Assembly: GCA_014634225.1 (NCBI GenBank)
Contig: BLFN01000951.1
Location: forward strand, 521,054-538,553
Reading direction: 5' to 3'
DNA: 17,500 bases
Source of the DNA: Acropora yongei
Lineage: Eukaryota > Cnidaria > Anthozoa > Scleractinia > Acroporidae
Below are positions 8,527 through 17,500 of this stretch, one piece after another. Both the position numbers and the translations under genes were made by a program. Below the pieces are notes generated by a model. That model ran no database searches, had not been told where the DNA came from, and saw nothing but the letters and a program-made list of their open reading frames with translations. Numbering within the stretch: the stretch's first letter is position 1; every line of letters starts with the position of its first letter.

Positions 8527-11497
8527 TTTTCTAAAAGCAATCGAAAACTTTTTTCCCCGTTTTTGCATAGCCTGATATAAACATCCAAGAAGGTGGGAGA
8601 ATTCTCGACAGTTATGCAAACCCAAGACGAACTCGATGGTCTGCATAACTTTTTCGAATTCTCCCAACCACTCTAGTGGCTATATCGGACTATGGAAACA
8701 CGGAAAACGTTTTCGATTCCTTAACTATAAGGCATGCACCACACCTGCAATACGTGAAACGATTATTTCTTCCACTTACGGTCTGCTATGCAATTATCTA
8801 AAATCAATTCACTATCATATCCCGATGAACTTTCCAGTACTAACTCAAGGCACAAACGAGCGCTGGTTTAGCCAGTACTTGTTTTAAGTTAGCATTTCCT
8901 TTGCTTCATGTATCTGCTATTGCTCAACGAAATTAATTAAATACTTACCATCTAGAATGCAATAATTCAATCCGTCTCCGCGGTAACCAGACTTGCAAGT
9001 GCACTTGTAGGAACCAGGTGCATTTGTACAAATAGCTCTTTCACTAATACAATTGTGAGTTCCGCTGGCACATTCATCGATATCTCATTAAAAAAAAAAA
9101 AAAAAAAATGTTACTCGTGGTTAGGTAACTGTCTCGAACTGCAATGGAACGTGACCCCTCAGATGACGGCAAATTATAGGGACGGTGACGAAAATTTATT
9201 TATGCATATTTAATATGAAAAAGCAGCAGTTGTGCGCATGCTCAATAGAATTTTATTCATTTTACATTTGAAACAGTTTTCATCCTGTCTTCGACGTGAA
9301 ATGAACTGTTTTGCAATTATTGTTCGGGCGACGTGAGCACTTGGGGACAAATTTTGAATTTTTTTTTTTTTCGTCCTATCTCCAAGCGGTTAAGACCAAT
9401 TTCATTACAGAATAGTTAGAACACATCTTGCAAGCATGATGACTTGGAAAAACCGAAATATGATCGCAGAAATACGACGTTACTTTTTCAGATGGTGCTG
9501 TGGTCACGAGGCCCATGATTTGGTAGGATCCGTATTCTAAATTCTGACGATGCCGCGAACTGGTGAGTTCCCGGTAACTTCAATATGGGCCAGTGCCCTT
9601 TCAATTTATATTTCATCGACTTCAGTACTGGTGCGAATAAACGATCCCATATTTCTTAAACGTCCACCTTGTTTTTTTTTTTCTTTTCTTTTAAGTGCAC
9701 GCATGTACAGAGCATGAATTGTTGTTGTTGTTGTTTTTGGCTTGTTTTGTTTTTGTTTCTTGTTTTTCTTTTTCCTTATGAGCCAAAAATAATTATTACA
9801 GTCTCGTGATTGACCTTTACACACAAGGTTAATTACATAAAAACATCAGCTTCAGAGCCATTGTTACTGAATGACTTTATTTTAGTGCACCTGAAAGTGA
9901 TAGCGAAGCTCACGGATGCCTCATAAAATCTCACCTCCTGTATGCATGTCACAGACCACCAATACAGCTTGGCCGAGTTTGATTGAATAAAGCCAATAGT
10001 TACCGCTGACAGCACTGGCTCCTTCGCTTGATTTGATCTCCTTGCAGGACGCAGCAGGGACAACTTGAATGGAACCCAAGGGAACTGCAAAGTAGCAAAC
10101 AACAAGTGGATTTTACCTTACAAAAAGAAACGAATAAAGAAATGGCGAAATTAAATGGAAGCAACGTGATGCAGGAGAGTCATTCCAAAGCAGTCTTTAG
10201 GTTTCTCTTTTTACCTCTGCAGTAGGAACGAAACAAAAATATTGACTGAATTCCTGAGTCCTAGTCTATTTCAAATACTTCTTTCGGAAGACATAATGCA
10301 TTGAGCTCATAATTTGCCCATGATTTAAACAAAGCACGCTAAAAACAAACAAATTTCGAGCTCAATTTTAGTTTCTAAAGAAGCTGTGGTGCTGTGTCGG
10401 TGGGAGGTTAAAACTTGAAAAAATCGAATTTTAGACGAAGGGCTAACGCTCCAAACGTCAGCTGTCCAATTCTTTCACGGTGGTAATTCCGCGGTTATCA
10501 ACCCGTTTCATTACACTATTGGACTAATCTCGGAAACTATTTCAAAGTGAACTGTAACAAGGTTTAAATTTGCATAGCTCTCTGTGCTTACTCTACGACC
10601 CTATGTCGCTTCCTCGTGCATTGTTTTTCTTTCTCTTCGCTATCTTAAACCATAGATTTTCTTTAAACCTATGTGATTTCACTGAAGAAAACAATGCAAC
10701 GAAACAACAGCCATCTTGATGAAAGAGATCTTATTTTATTCCGCCGGGAATTCTTTGCAAATAAATGATAGCTGCTTGGCTATGAGTGAGGAAATAACAG
10801 AACAGATTTTCAGAGTTTCAGGTAGGATCTGCGAAATCTCAGGCATTGTTGTCTCTTCATCCATTACCAGGTAACTGTCATTTTCCGCACGGTTGCGTTC
10901 AACGCCATTGCATACCATTTGCACTTAGTTGTGAAGCCTTTAAAATGAAGTGAGGCTTGGAATGAACTTGTTACGATACAAACCTCTCTTATGTGTAAAG
11001 TACTCTCCTCTTGTATCTATCATAACAAGGTCACTTTTGGCTTGGTACACGAAGTACACAACAACTGCATCAAATTCTATTTTCCGTTTTGTTTCCTTAA
11101 ATCAACATGGCCGCAGATTGCGTTCGAAAATCACTAATTACACTATTGTAAATTCGATACCTCTTTCTCTAGGTTTTGTCAGATACACCCGATCTGCATC
11201 TTGAAGATAATCTTCTGGTCTTGCTTCTTTTGTCCGGCTGTTCAACTCGCACAATTGCCGGCTTACGACGTAATTGACGCTCTGGCAACGGAGGTTAGAG
11301 TTACATAACTGACCGCAGGTCAATATATTTGAAGCATTGTGTTCTTGAAACACGTGACCCCTTAGCATCGTGCCATATACGGATCGTACATGTTTACACC
11401 GCAGGTTGTCTGCGCATGCTTGAAGTGAAATGCAACAAGTCAGAAACAAGACCACTGTCGCGTATTGATGATGTTTCTTAACCATATTCGAAAACAT
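6737..11497 (-). CDS. Secreted PAN/apple - fibrinogen-like - EGF - D8C (uromodulin-type) protein, four coding exons
   Basis: The spliced CDS joins 11497-11161, 10084-9935, 9083-8949 and 7104-6737 on the minus strand. The lengths 337+150+135+368 sum to 990 nt, exactly 330 codons, giving a 329-aa protein. All three junctions are phase 1 with GT donors and AG acceptors. The order is signal peptide (about residues 12-28), PAN/apple (about 32-107), a short SCKEI...NYW...CDM segment resembling the start of a fibrinogen-type domain (113-162), a six-cysteine Ca-binding EGF (163-207), and a D8C domain running to the C-terminus (208-329). There is no TM segment or GPI-type tail, so I infer a secreted protein. 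EGF plus D8C is known from the uromodulin/GP2/OIT3 family, but here the ZP domain is absent. In the first-exon junction the reading frame carries a TGA just upstream of the first ATG, supporting this start. The molecular function is not known to me; ligand or carbohydrate binding is a guess from the modules. I am confident in the gene model and not in the function. Confidence 0.88.
7561..7731. mobile_element. Long inverted repeat (foldback element) in intron 4
   Basis: The arms 7561-7623 and 7668-7731 are reverse complements with few mismatches (AGGTTATCAAATGATTT, GTGCAATTTGGAATAAATAAG, TTTTTTCAAAGA). The centre itself contains an imperfect hairpin, AGTGCACGAGCCC and GGGCGAGTGCAA. There is no ORF. 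It lies between the EGF and D8C exons. I infer a non-autonomous DNA element of a coral foldback family. Confidence 0.75.
7733..8109. mobile_element. MITE with ~38-bp terminal inverted repeats and internal tandem array
   Basis: The left end 7733-7770 (TTAATAATATACATGAAAAA to CATGCTGATTG) and the right end 8071-8109 (CAATCAGCATGG to CATGCATATTATTA) are near-perfect reverse complements. The inside holds a ~20-bp tandem repeat at 7941-8042. It abuts the 7561-7731 palindrome with one base between, which suggests either nesting or a single composite element. Confidence 0.7.
7941..8042 (+). repeat. ~20-bp tandem repeat, five units
   Basis: The unit is AATTTCAAMTTTTTGCACTC, with the fourth unit altered (ATTTCGTCTTTCTGCACTC) and a short A-rich insertion before the fifth. 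The array is entirely within the MITE at 7733-8109. Confidence 0.85.
8260..8460. repeat. Probable interspersed repeat, unclassified
   Basis: The stretch TAATATAACTAAGATAGTAAG then GCGCGCTCTGATTGGTTGAG, with recurring GATTGG motifs (8298, 8342, 8414), resembles coral repeat sequence that I recall only vaguely. Both ends are undefined. It may form one element with the palindrome at 8538-8719. Confidence 0.35.
8538..8719. mobile_element. Foldback element close to the EGF exon
   Basis: The arms 8538-8622 and 8638-8719 are reverse complements with scattered mismatches (GCAATCGAAAAC, CGTTTTTGCATAGCCTGATA, GGGAGAATTC, GTTATGCAAACC). The spacer is about 15 bases (CAAGACGAACTCGAT). There is no coding content. 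Its right end is 230 bases from the EGF exon donor. Confidence 0.75.
8949..9083 (-). CDS. Main gene, exon 4: calcium-binding EGF domain
   Basis: The 135-nt symmetric (1-1) exon reads [12 protein letters not shown], then [14 protein letters not shown], then [13 protein letters not shown]. It contains six cysteines in EGF spacing, and the DIDEC opening is the Ca-binding EGF signature. The acceptor AG (9085-9084) follows a run of about 19 T residues on the coding strand. The donor is the consensus GTAAGT from 8948. The first codon (GAT) is split with the G of the previous exon, which restores Asp exactly at the family position and confirms the junction. Confidence 0.92.
9110..9930. other. Intron 3 of the main gene, low-complexity tracts
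   Basis: No exon-like sequence is seen between the EGF and fibrinogen-like exons. A poly-T tract lies at 9359-9371. A T-rich/GTT stretch is at 9671-9770 and includes (GTT)5 at 9720-9735. The minus-strand frame at 9606-9824 is only the translation of this low-complexity DNA. Confidence 0.6.
9935..10084 (-). CDS. Main gene, exon 3: short fibrinogen-like module
   Basis: This 150-nt exon is symmetric (phase 1-1), with acceptor TTTGCAG ending at 10085 and donor GTGAGA from 9934. The frame set by the PAN exon is open throughout and reads [17 protein letters not shown], then SAVSGNYW, then VVCDMHTG. The SCKEI...G.YW...CDM pattern matches the beginning of fibrinogen-related and fibrillar-collagen C-terminal-type domains, but the GGGWT continuation is missing, so only the N-terminal lobe is present. 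Two degenerate copies of this exon lie at 54-203 and 2065-2199. This copy has no stop and retains both splice sites. Confidence 0.85.
10369..10512 (+). mobile_element. Foldback copy of the 626-791 repeat family
   Basis: The left part (10369-10409) is the reverse complement of the family end (CCACCGACACAGCACCACAG). The right part (10434-10512) is in forward orientation (GACGAAGGGCTAACGCTC, ACGTCAGCTG, TTTCACGGTGGTAATTC). So the copy is a truncated head-to-head element in intron 2 of the main gene. Both core motifs are mutated (TAGACGA, CAAA). Confidence 0.6.
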
Positions 11498-11511
11498 GTA
11501 ACGAATGACAC
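11161..11511 (-). CDS. Main gene, exon 2: start codon, signal peptide and PAN/apple domain
   Basis: The acceptor TTTCTTTAG ends at 11512 behind a long T-rich tract. Fourteen bases of 5' UTR follow, and the ATG is at 11497-11495; a second in-frame ATG is at 11485. The exon ends at 11161 before GTATCG, in phase 1. Its 112 codons begin with a hydrophobic stretch ([18 protein letters not shown]), which reads as a signal peptide. Cysteines at residues 34, 61, 65, 71 and 83 and the [17 protein letters not shown] and CQSVNY blocks are typical of cnidarian PAN_1/apple modules. One N-glycosylation sequon (NAS) is visible. If the donor were not used, translation would run only seven residues into the intron (stop at 11138). 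The exon is clearly homologous to 1444-1129 but has four extra residues (DYLQ) near its end. Confidence 0.88.
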
Positions 11512-11512
11512 C

Positions 11513-12880
11513 TAAAGAAATAAAAAAACAAAAACAAAAAAACAAAAAAAAAAAAAAACGAAGACAAAAGTGATAGAAAATTAAGTAGACTAGAAACTCA
11601 ATTATAAACTTAATTGCGAGTACTGCGCTATTTACAGAATTATCTGAAATCTTGAGGTCATCCAGAATGATATATGTACGCATGTTTTTGAGTCAGGCCC
11701 AGGACAAATTCACAGACACAAGTAACCAAAAAAACAAGGCCGAATAGTGCTGCGCCACCCTCTGTTGTTTACACAGTGAATTTCGAGGTTTTCTGATTCA
11801 AGGTTTCTCTGTTGCGATCTCGTTGAAATTGAGAATGTTATCACTCCACACCAGATAACGTTGTTTAACATAAGTCTTGAACCGAACAGCGAGTCAGATG
11901 CAGGCAAAAATGTCGTTATTTCGAGGACATCTGTTTCTCTCTTCGAGGAAGAACGCAAATTAATTCAAAGCGAGGTGAACAACTGCGGCAAAACAACTTT
12001 GGAGGGCCTTGTTTTTTTATGTGAACGATTGAACAATTTCGGGACTGCAATCCCTCCTTTTTGATATAGCAACATGACGGTAAGGAGATGTTATGTTGAA
12101 TAAATTGCAGATTGAACTTCAAATGCAAGAGTTTGCGTGCGTATGTGAGCATTTCCGGCCAATTAACGGCACCGTCGAATCGGCGCTTTTTATCCAACTT
12201 TCAAATTTGATTAAATCGCTCCAAATCATTTCCTCCAAAACATCCTTTGGAGATCGAAAAGAACTACCTATCGCCTTCCAAAAAAGCCAGATTTTCAGTC
12301 AATTATTTTGTGTGTCACATAGTTAAATAACGCGTTTTTTTAGAGCTACCTTTCGTCTAGCTGAAAGTAGGTCGGATAAATTTAATTGGATTTTGAAGAA
12401 AAAATTGACTAAAATTGCTCAAATTGCTATCAACAAAAGCTGATGTGGTTTCCAACAATTAGTGGTTTTTATCGGTCTAGGTTGTTTCATTTTGTGACGC
12501 GAAGCCTCGAGATTCTTCTTAAGTTTTAAGCGCCAAAAGCGGCGTTTAGACGGAATTCGGTTAACGATATTATCGATTTTCTAACCAAACGAAGTACGTA
12601 GTGATTTGTTTTACACTAAGGCCTAGCTAACCTTAGAATATGAACAGAATTTATCTTTTGGTTGTTGCCGCCTTATTTTGAAAATGTTTGGCTTTTTTTG
12701 GGCACATTCGCTCTTAAACTGAAGTTTTTGAAAAGTAGTTATTTGTGATTCAACTTAAGAAAGTAAAAAAAAAACATACAGTTCACGTCAAAGAAATGGA
12801 TTTAATATGAAACTCTCTACCACAATTGAGTGAACATTCTTTTTATTTTTTTTGCTTTCTATCCCGTTTATAAGCTCAGA
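11513..12880. other. 3' part of the main gene's first intron
   Basis: It begins with a polypyrimidine tract (A/CAAAA runs on plus, 11515-11560) serving the PAN acceptor. Two plus-strand frames at 11861-12064 and 12093-12326 show no known domain and no splice context. A small hairpin, CTACCTTTCG with CTGAAAGTAG, lies near 12346-12370. Nothing else is recognised. Confidence 0.5.
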
Positions 12881-13032
12881 GAGAATGTTACAAGTTCAGT
12901 TTTCTACAGATATCAGCGATATATTTTGCCTGTATTAAAGATTTATGAACAGCACCGGGAAGTAGCCCAAACCTAACTATATGTCTTACAAGCTGACGTC
13001 CGATCTCACCCCATACCTGGGAGAAAAATGAA

Positions 13033-13103
13033 TTGTAAACCGCCATGAACCGTATAGTGATATGTGCGGTATATAAATACAATGCCATTAACATTACCAT
13101 TCT
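13033..13103 (+). repeat. Possible SINE/LINE 3' end
   Basis: GCGGTATATAAATACAATG (13066-13084) followed by a degenerate ATTA-rich tail resembles the CGCTATATAAATACAATGTTATTATT ends common in marine-invertebrate retroelements. The upstream part (about 12890-13030) is not recognised. It is in the first intron of the main gene. Confidence 0.4.
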
Positions 13104-13109
13104 GTTATG

Positions 13110-15810
13110 GTGTATGGTGCTACTCTCAAAAGCTAACTAAATCATCCATTGTGAAAGTTGGACTCAAAGTTCTCAAGTCGTCTGGACTTATCGCCCGTGT
13201 TTGGTGCAATTAGGCAAACAGGTCAAACGAAAAGAAAGTGAAACTGTCATGGCAACTCCATATAACAAATGCTGCATTTGCCTAGTTAGTCGCAGGAAAC
13301 AAGGTACTAGAGAGAGTGAAAGTCTTAACCAACTATAACCAAAATTGAGTCTATCTTAACAGTATGATACATTTGTTTCTTGTGTGTGTGTTTTATTTCT
13401 TTTTTTAATATCAGTATTAACCGTAAAAATATATTTTCTTTTCAGTTTATAAGGGTTCGAGATTTGCGTTTCCTTAAGTGACAGCATCAGGTTAATTTCC
13501 AATACTGAAAGAGAGCATCACTACTACTTAACATTAAAAGGACGTTTACATAAGACAATAAATGAAAAAAATCATACCTCTTTCTTCTTTTTCTTTTCTC
13601 GTGTTGGCTTAGTAACTCACAAATCGCTCTCTTTCTGTTGATTCCTCCAATTATCAGGAGTTCACTGGGGAGTTTTGCTTGTCTTATAGCATTTTTTTTT
13701 TATTTGACAATCCAGATTCAAAGCTCTTTAATCATTTAAACACTGTAGCATTCACCTGTCTTCAGGTTTTAACGCTAATTGAACAAACTCTTGTAAAAGT
13801 TCTCCTTTGGTTTTAACTCATTGATGACGAACGAAGTCACCATGCAATCGTAATTCAAGTTCTTTCATTAGTGTACTTCGGAGTTTTAAGTTTTGAAACA
13901 AATTACAAATTTAAAAAAAAAAAAAAAAGGAAATTTGGAAGAATAAATTCATTTTCCGTTTTCAAAACCAAGACCGGAATTGCCAAAAAGGTGAAAACAC
14001 ATTATTCTTTGTCGCCAAGTCGCTTAAGTGATGTATAGCATGGCAATTCTTTTCTTGTTTGTGCTCAAATTTCGTCAATTTCTAGTTCGAATAATCATTT
14101 TGAAAGACTAATATTCGTGCTTTTGAAACAATGAGTTACCCTGAAAACGTTTAGTAAAGCTATTGCCTCTCTGAGATCTCGTCGTCAAAATTTGTTACAC
14201 AATATCGATATTGATTATGATAAGCGAAACTTTTCGCTAAGTTAAGATTCATTGTAGATTGGTAACTTTTTGTTTTGTAACTTCCGTGCATAAGACTGCA
14301 AGAATTTTTATTGTAGACTAGGACACTATAGTGCAGTAATTTACCGCTATAAATTGCAGTTTATTGCAAATTGTACTGAGTGAACTGCATTCAGCTTCGC
14401 TTGTCGACAGTTTCATTTCTGTTGTATTATGTATGTGCCCTTTACATCACATTTCTCGCCAAGATTTTTGCACCTAATCACGGTTAAACAATCATCCATA
14501 GAGTTCCTCAAGGACCCTCTAATATTTTATTATTTTATGGCAAATGGAGTAAAAAATTTTACTCCAAAATGTTTTCAGGAATTTCTTTCTCATAAATTTC
14601 CTTTGCCCGGATTTACGGATAATCGAGGATCAAGCATTTTTTTGTTTTTGTTTTTTGTTTGTTTTGTTTTTGTTTTTGTTGCTTGTTTTTTAAATTTTAA
14701 TAAGGTTAAAATCGGAGTTGGCCTTCGCAGTGGAGATCGATGTTTCAAGTGTAAGGCGATCGCCTCGATCCTGGGAAGGGGTGTTTCGTATTAAGCGAGG
14801 AGTTGTATGTCTCGCTCTTTCGGAAATACAAGGAGAATTCTTTTTTTCGACTCTTTCCTTACGAAACTAAAAAGATCCCTTTCTGTGAACTGAACGTTAG
14901 CAGCGGAATCCTGTCGATCTAACCCTGCCTGGTGTCAAGTACAGAAAATGCGATGTCTTAGTTGCTTTGACTCATGGTCTTTGTGGCGGACTTATCCGTC
15001 AACCGGAATTAATTAAATTTAACAGACCAAAGCTACTGAAGCAGCGATGCCTTTAAAAGAGTCGGGCATACTACATTGCTTTTAGAAATTAAAGCTGTCG
15101 TGCTATCATCGGACAATACTAAATTCTCTTAATATATAGTTGCTTCAAAACTGGAAATACTTGTTTTACGTCGCGCCAGTAGTCAATTGTAAACCGAGGA
15201 CCTGGAGAAATTTACTCCAAGCGATAACTTGCAGTTGACGTAACATGTACTTTGTTTTCTCGAAATATGTAATCAACATCTTAAATTCGTTGTGCCGATG
15301 AAGAATTAAGCCGCAAAAAGAAAAGGAAAAAGTCGAACTTAATTCGTGAACACTTTCAACAAACTTATTTCCTAAGTGGTTCGCAATGCCGTGAATTTCG
15401 TCTTACGACCTCTTCAGTTAATTGCCAGACTTTCTTGGCCTCGTCAAGCAAAATCGCATAGAACTTAAAGGTCATATCTGAATGCAAATTCTAAACAATG
15501 AAAGCCGAGATCGTTGCAGGCTCTTCCTCGCAGAGTTCTCAACATCTGACTTTTCACGCTGCAATCAGTCGAAAGCCAGCTATAAAGTGCAGACCTTTAG
15601 CAGGAAAAAGAGATGCTTTTGTTTAGAATTGCCGCGACATTCGTGGTAGCAAAACAGTAGGCAACATAAATCACTCACTGTCATACAATTGTACTGGAAA
15701 GTTTTAAAATGATAATACTCACATTTTTGCAACGGGCACTTCTAAGTACTGTACAATTTTCGTATGGGACGGTTCCTTAATTCCAACTTGTCTTCGATCG
15801 CTTTAAAATT
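13110..15810. other. 5' part of the main gene's first intron, nothing recognised
   Basis: Homopolymer tracts lie at 13690-13700, 13911-13928 and 14637-14695. The 121-codon plus frame at 14429-14794 spans one of these (poly-T/TTG) and shows no domain. A segment at 15070-15120 resembles 1685-1730 of the left gene's intron. I see no exon. Confidence 0.5.
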
Positions 15811-15859
15811 AACAATTGTTGTTTTGTTCTTTCACTATATTTTCGTACAAAGGACTTAC

Positions 15860-15960
15860 CTCAACAATCTTGAAGTCGATCAGTACTCGAAAGACTAAAA
15901 GTATTCCATTCGAGAAACAGAGAGTAAATGGAATTGCATGACGATGTAACAGAGACAACT
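15860..15960 (-). other. Probable non-coding first exon (5' UTR) of the main gene
   Basis: The strong donor GTTGAG|GTAAGT ends at 15860. The surrounding ~340 bp is conserved at 3725-4090, in the same position relative to the paralogous gene. Spliced to the PAN exon at 11511, the exon end contributes a TGA in the frame of the ATG, and no long ORF crosses it, so it is read as 5' UTR. The 5' boundary is not visible and 15960 is a guess from where conservation weakens. The implied first intron is about 4.3 kb. Confidence 0.5.
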
Positions 15961-16160
15961 TCTAATTCAAAAAACAACTGTAGGTAATAGAGCGAAAAAC
16001 AAACTTAATATCATTGGTCCATCATGCGACTTGCGAAACTATGTACAACTGTTTTGAAACATCTTTCGCAGTATCTATGTCAACATACTTCAGTAAAAAT
16101 CTTTAGTTCCATTCCGGATGCTGGCGTTATCATTGGCTACAAACGTGGAAAGCATTGCCG
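15961..16160 (-). promoter_or_regulatory. Candidate promoter region of the main gene
   Basis: Sequence just upstream of the putative first exon is conserved in patches with 3870-4090. A CCAAT pentamer on the minus strand lies at 16017-16013. No convincing TATA box is seen. The call rests on position and on conservation between the two paralogues. Confidence 0.3.
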
Positions 16161-16164
16161 GGTG

Positions 16165-17289
16165 ACAAGCCAAGTTAGATTTTTAGGCTTTTAGAAGATG
16201 AAAATATGAGATTGATCTCCTGCAAAACTCTCTTTTAAAGCAGTTGCCAAGAATTCTATCAGGCATGATAATGTTGATGCAAAAAAAAAACAAAACAAAG
16301 AAAAAAAAAAACAAAAAAAAGGAATAACGAAAAACAGGAGAAAATAAACTCTAACGAATTAAAACAGGTGTTTTCTTTATTCAATCAATAATTGCGTCTC
16401 AAAGAATCACGTTCTCCCGTAGTGGCCTTAGCAACCGTTAACAAACAACCTTTCACTGACAGGTCGAACACTTCAACAATTCACTTCATCGTTCAAAAAG
16501 CTGATCCTCGATTCCTCGACGTAGATCAAGGCAAACAATAATTTTAATATACGTTGTTGCGATTCGAAATCGCGGACAAAAATCTAAACGCCTACAAAAC
16601 GAATCAATTCTGTAAACGTTTGGACCTGAAATCTATGACATCTTTAGTTTCCACATGGGAATAAAATATACATGGATAAAGGTTTTCTCTCCATTTCCAA
16701 ACCACTCAATTTAATTCCGGGATATGCAGCTCACATTTTGCAACTCACATTTCTTAATGGTGCTTCACTTGTTGCACGAGCATTGATGCATTTCATTAGT
16801 GTACCGTAATCTGTTAAACAACAACATGAGCTTTGGTGACAACGCGAAAGGCGAACATTCAAGTTTTAATTTGTTTCTATTAATGCTCCAAAAGCTTTTG
16901 TCCATTTTCTACACTAAAGCAGCTTGTTTGCCGAAACGAAAACGAAGATGAGACGATCTGTCAGTGTAGTGATAAAACATCGTGTGCTGAATGCTTACTT
17001 CTCTTTTATTTTTCTTCGTTTGGACAAGAAACAATTTTTTTTTCAATAGATAAAATAAAGACAAGAATAAATTGACAAATTGCCTGCAGGTTTGTATATT
17101 AATCACCAAATTTCACGCCTAATTGCTTGTGTCACCACCTGTCATCTGGTTTGGTATGGTACGTTTTTAGGGACTAAATATCGAAATGTCATGGCATCAA
17201 TGTCGTGTGCATACATACATGGTACGTTGTGTAAATCTATGTTATGTGCGGTAAAAGTTATTCGATGCAACGTGGTACAAGTGAAAGTT
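16165..17289. other. Upstream flank of the main gene, nothing recognised
   Basis: A-rich simple sequence (CAAAAC/AAAAAC) lies at 16279-16321. No exon, tRNA or identifiable repeat is seen in the rest. Confidence 0.45.
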
Positions 17290-17408
17290 GTTCAATAAAA
17301 TTAAAAGATATTCATTAAGACTAAAAAGATGTACGAAATAATAAAAGATATTTGATAAAACTAAAACATATTGGTTAAAACTAAGAGACCTGCGATAAAA
17401 CTAAGAAT
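17290..17408 (+). repeat. Degenerate AT-rich minisatellite
   Basis: Variants of (G)ATAAAACTAAAAGATATT recur at irregular ~17-25 bp spacing, as CAATAAAATTAAAAGATATT, ATAATAAAAGATATTTG, ATAAAACTAAAACATATTGG and GATAAAACTAAG. No gene is associated. Confidence 0.6.
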
Positions 17409-17500
17409 CGGGGAATCGGAAATGGTTACAACTACAAGATGAGGAAGTGGAAATGAATAATGAGCTTTGATCATAAACCCTGGGGACTAATTTAGTTGTC

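Larger units (their letters stand above)
15815..16160. repeat. Direct repeat shared with 3725-4090 (first exon plus upstream region)
   Basis: This is the main-gene member of the pair. It keeps the better donor (GTAAGT). The intron side of the match fades within about 40 bases of the donor. Confidence 0.7.

Noticed and set aside
9833..10105. 90-codon minus-strand frame
   Set aside because: It is another frame of the fibrinogen-like exon, and the spliced frame carrying SCKEI...CDM is the homologous one.
11861..12326. Two neighbouring plus-strand frames opposite the main gene
   Set aside because: I saw no recognisable motif, start context or exon borders. Chance is the simplest explanation, though a decayed transposon cannot be excluded.
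12346..12370. Small hairpin as a regulatory or structured RNA
   Set aside because: The roughly 10-bp imperfect stem is isolated, has no conserved partner in the window and is expected by chance.
14429..14794. 121-codon plus-strand frame
   Set aside because: Its central part is translated poly-T/TTG simple sequence, with no domain and no splice context.

Overview
This window looks like AT-rich nuclear DNA from an anthozoan cnidarian, most likely a stony coral. The genes are split by short introns with GT/AG borders, and they encode secreted cysteine-rich proteins built from PAN/apple, EGF and D8C (uromodulin-type) modules. The introns carry foldback repeats that I recognise from memory of coral genomes. 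No database search was possible, so the taxonomic and repeat-family calls are inference. I see nothing prokaryotic, no rRNA and no intact tRNA.

The main gene is on the minus strand and appears complete. A probable non-coding first exon ends at 15860. Coding exons follow at 11497-11161 (signal peptide and PAN/apple), 10084-9935 (short fibrinogen-like SCKEI...CDM module), 9083-8949 (calcium-binding EGF) and 7104-6737 (D8C and stop). Every junction has a donor and an acceptor, all internal phases are 1, and the spliced CDS is exactly 990 nt (329 aa plus stop). Poly(A) signals lie about 150 nt past the stop.

Downstream on the same strand, at the left of the window, is a tandem paralogue. It has its own copy of the first-exon/promoter region (about 3725-4090) and an intact signal-peptide/PAN exon (1444-1129). 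The copy of the next exon at 203-54 is dead: its acceptor AG has become GG and it carries a TAG. Any later exons are outside the window. Between that first exon and the PAN exon lies an orphan second copy of the middle exon (2199-2065). It has good splice sites and two indels that cancel each other. It is the relic of a partial tandem duplication covering about 30-1145 and 2040-2865.

The rest is intron and intergenic DNA with repeats. It includes an apple-pip-sized foldback at 368-486, Penelope-like fragments with hammerhead-like motifs (626-791, 1598-1715, 3472-3545, 10369-10512), and a tRNA-like SINE head at 4377-4455. There is also a LINE-like 3' tail with a (TTGTA)n tract at 5990-6165. 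A cluster of inverted repeats with an internal 20-bp tandem array lies at 7561-8719. A degenerate minisatellite lies at 17290-17408. Two of the insertions are present in one duplicate and absent from the other, so they postdate the duplication. About 11.5-15.8 kb (the long first intron) and 16.2-17.3 kb (upstream of the gene) show no recognisable gene.
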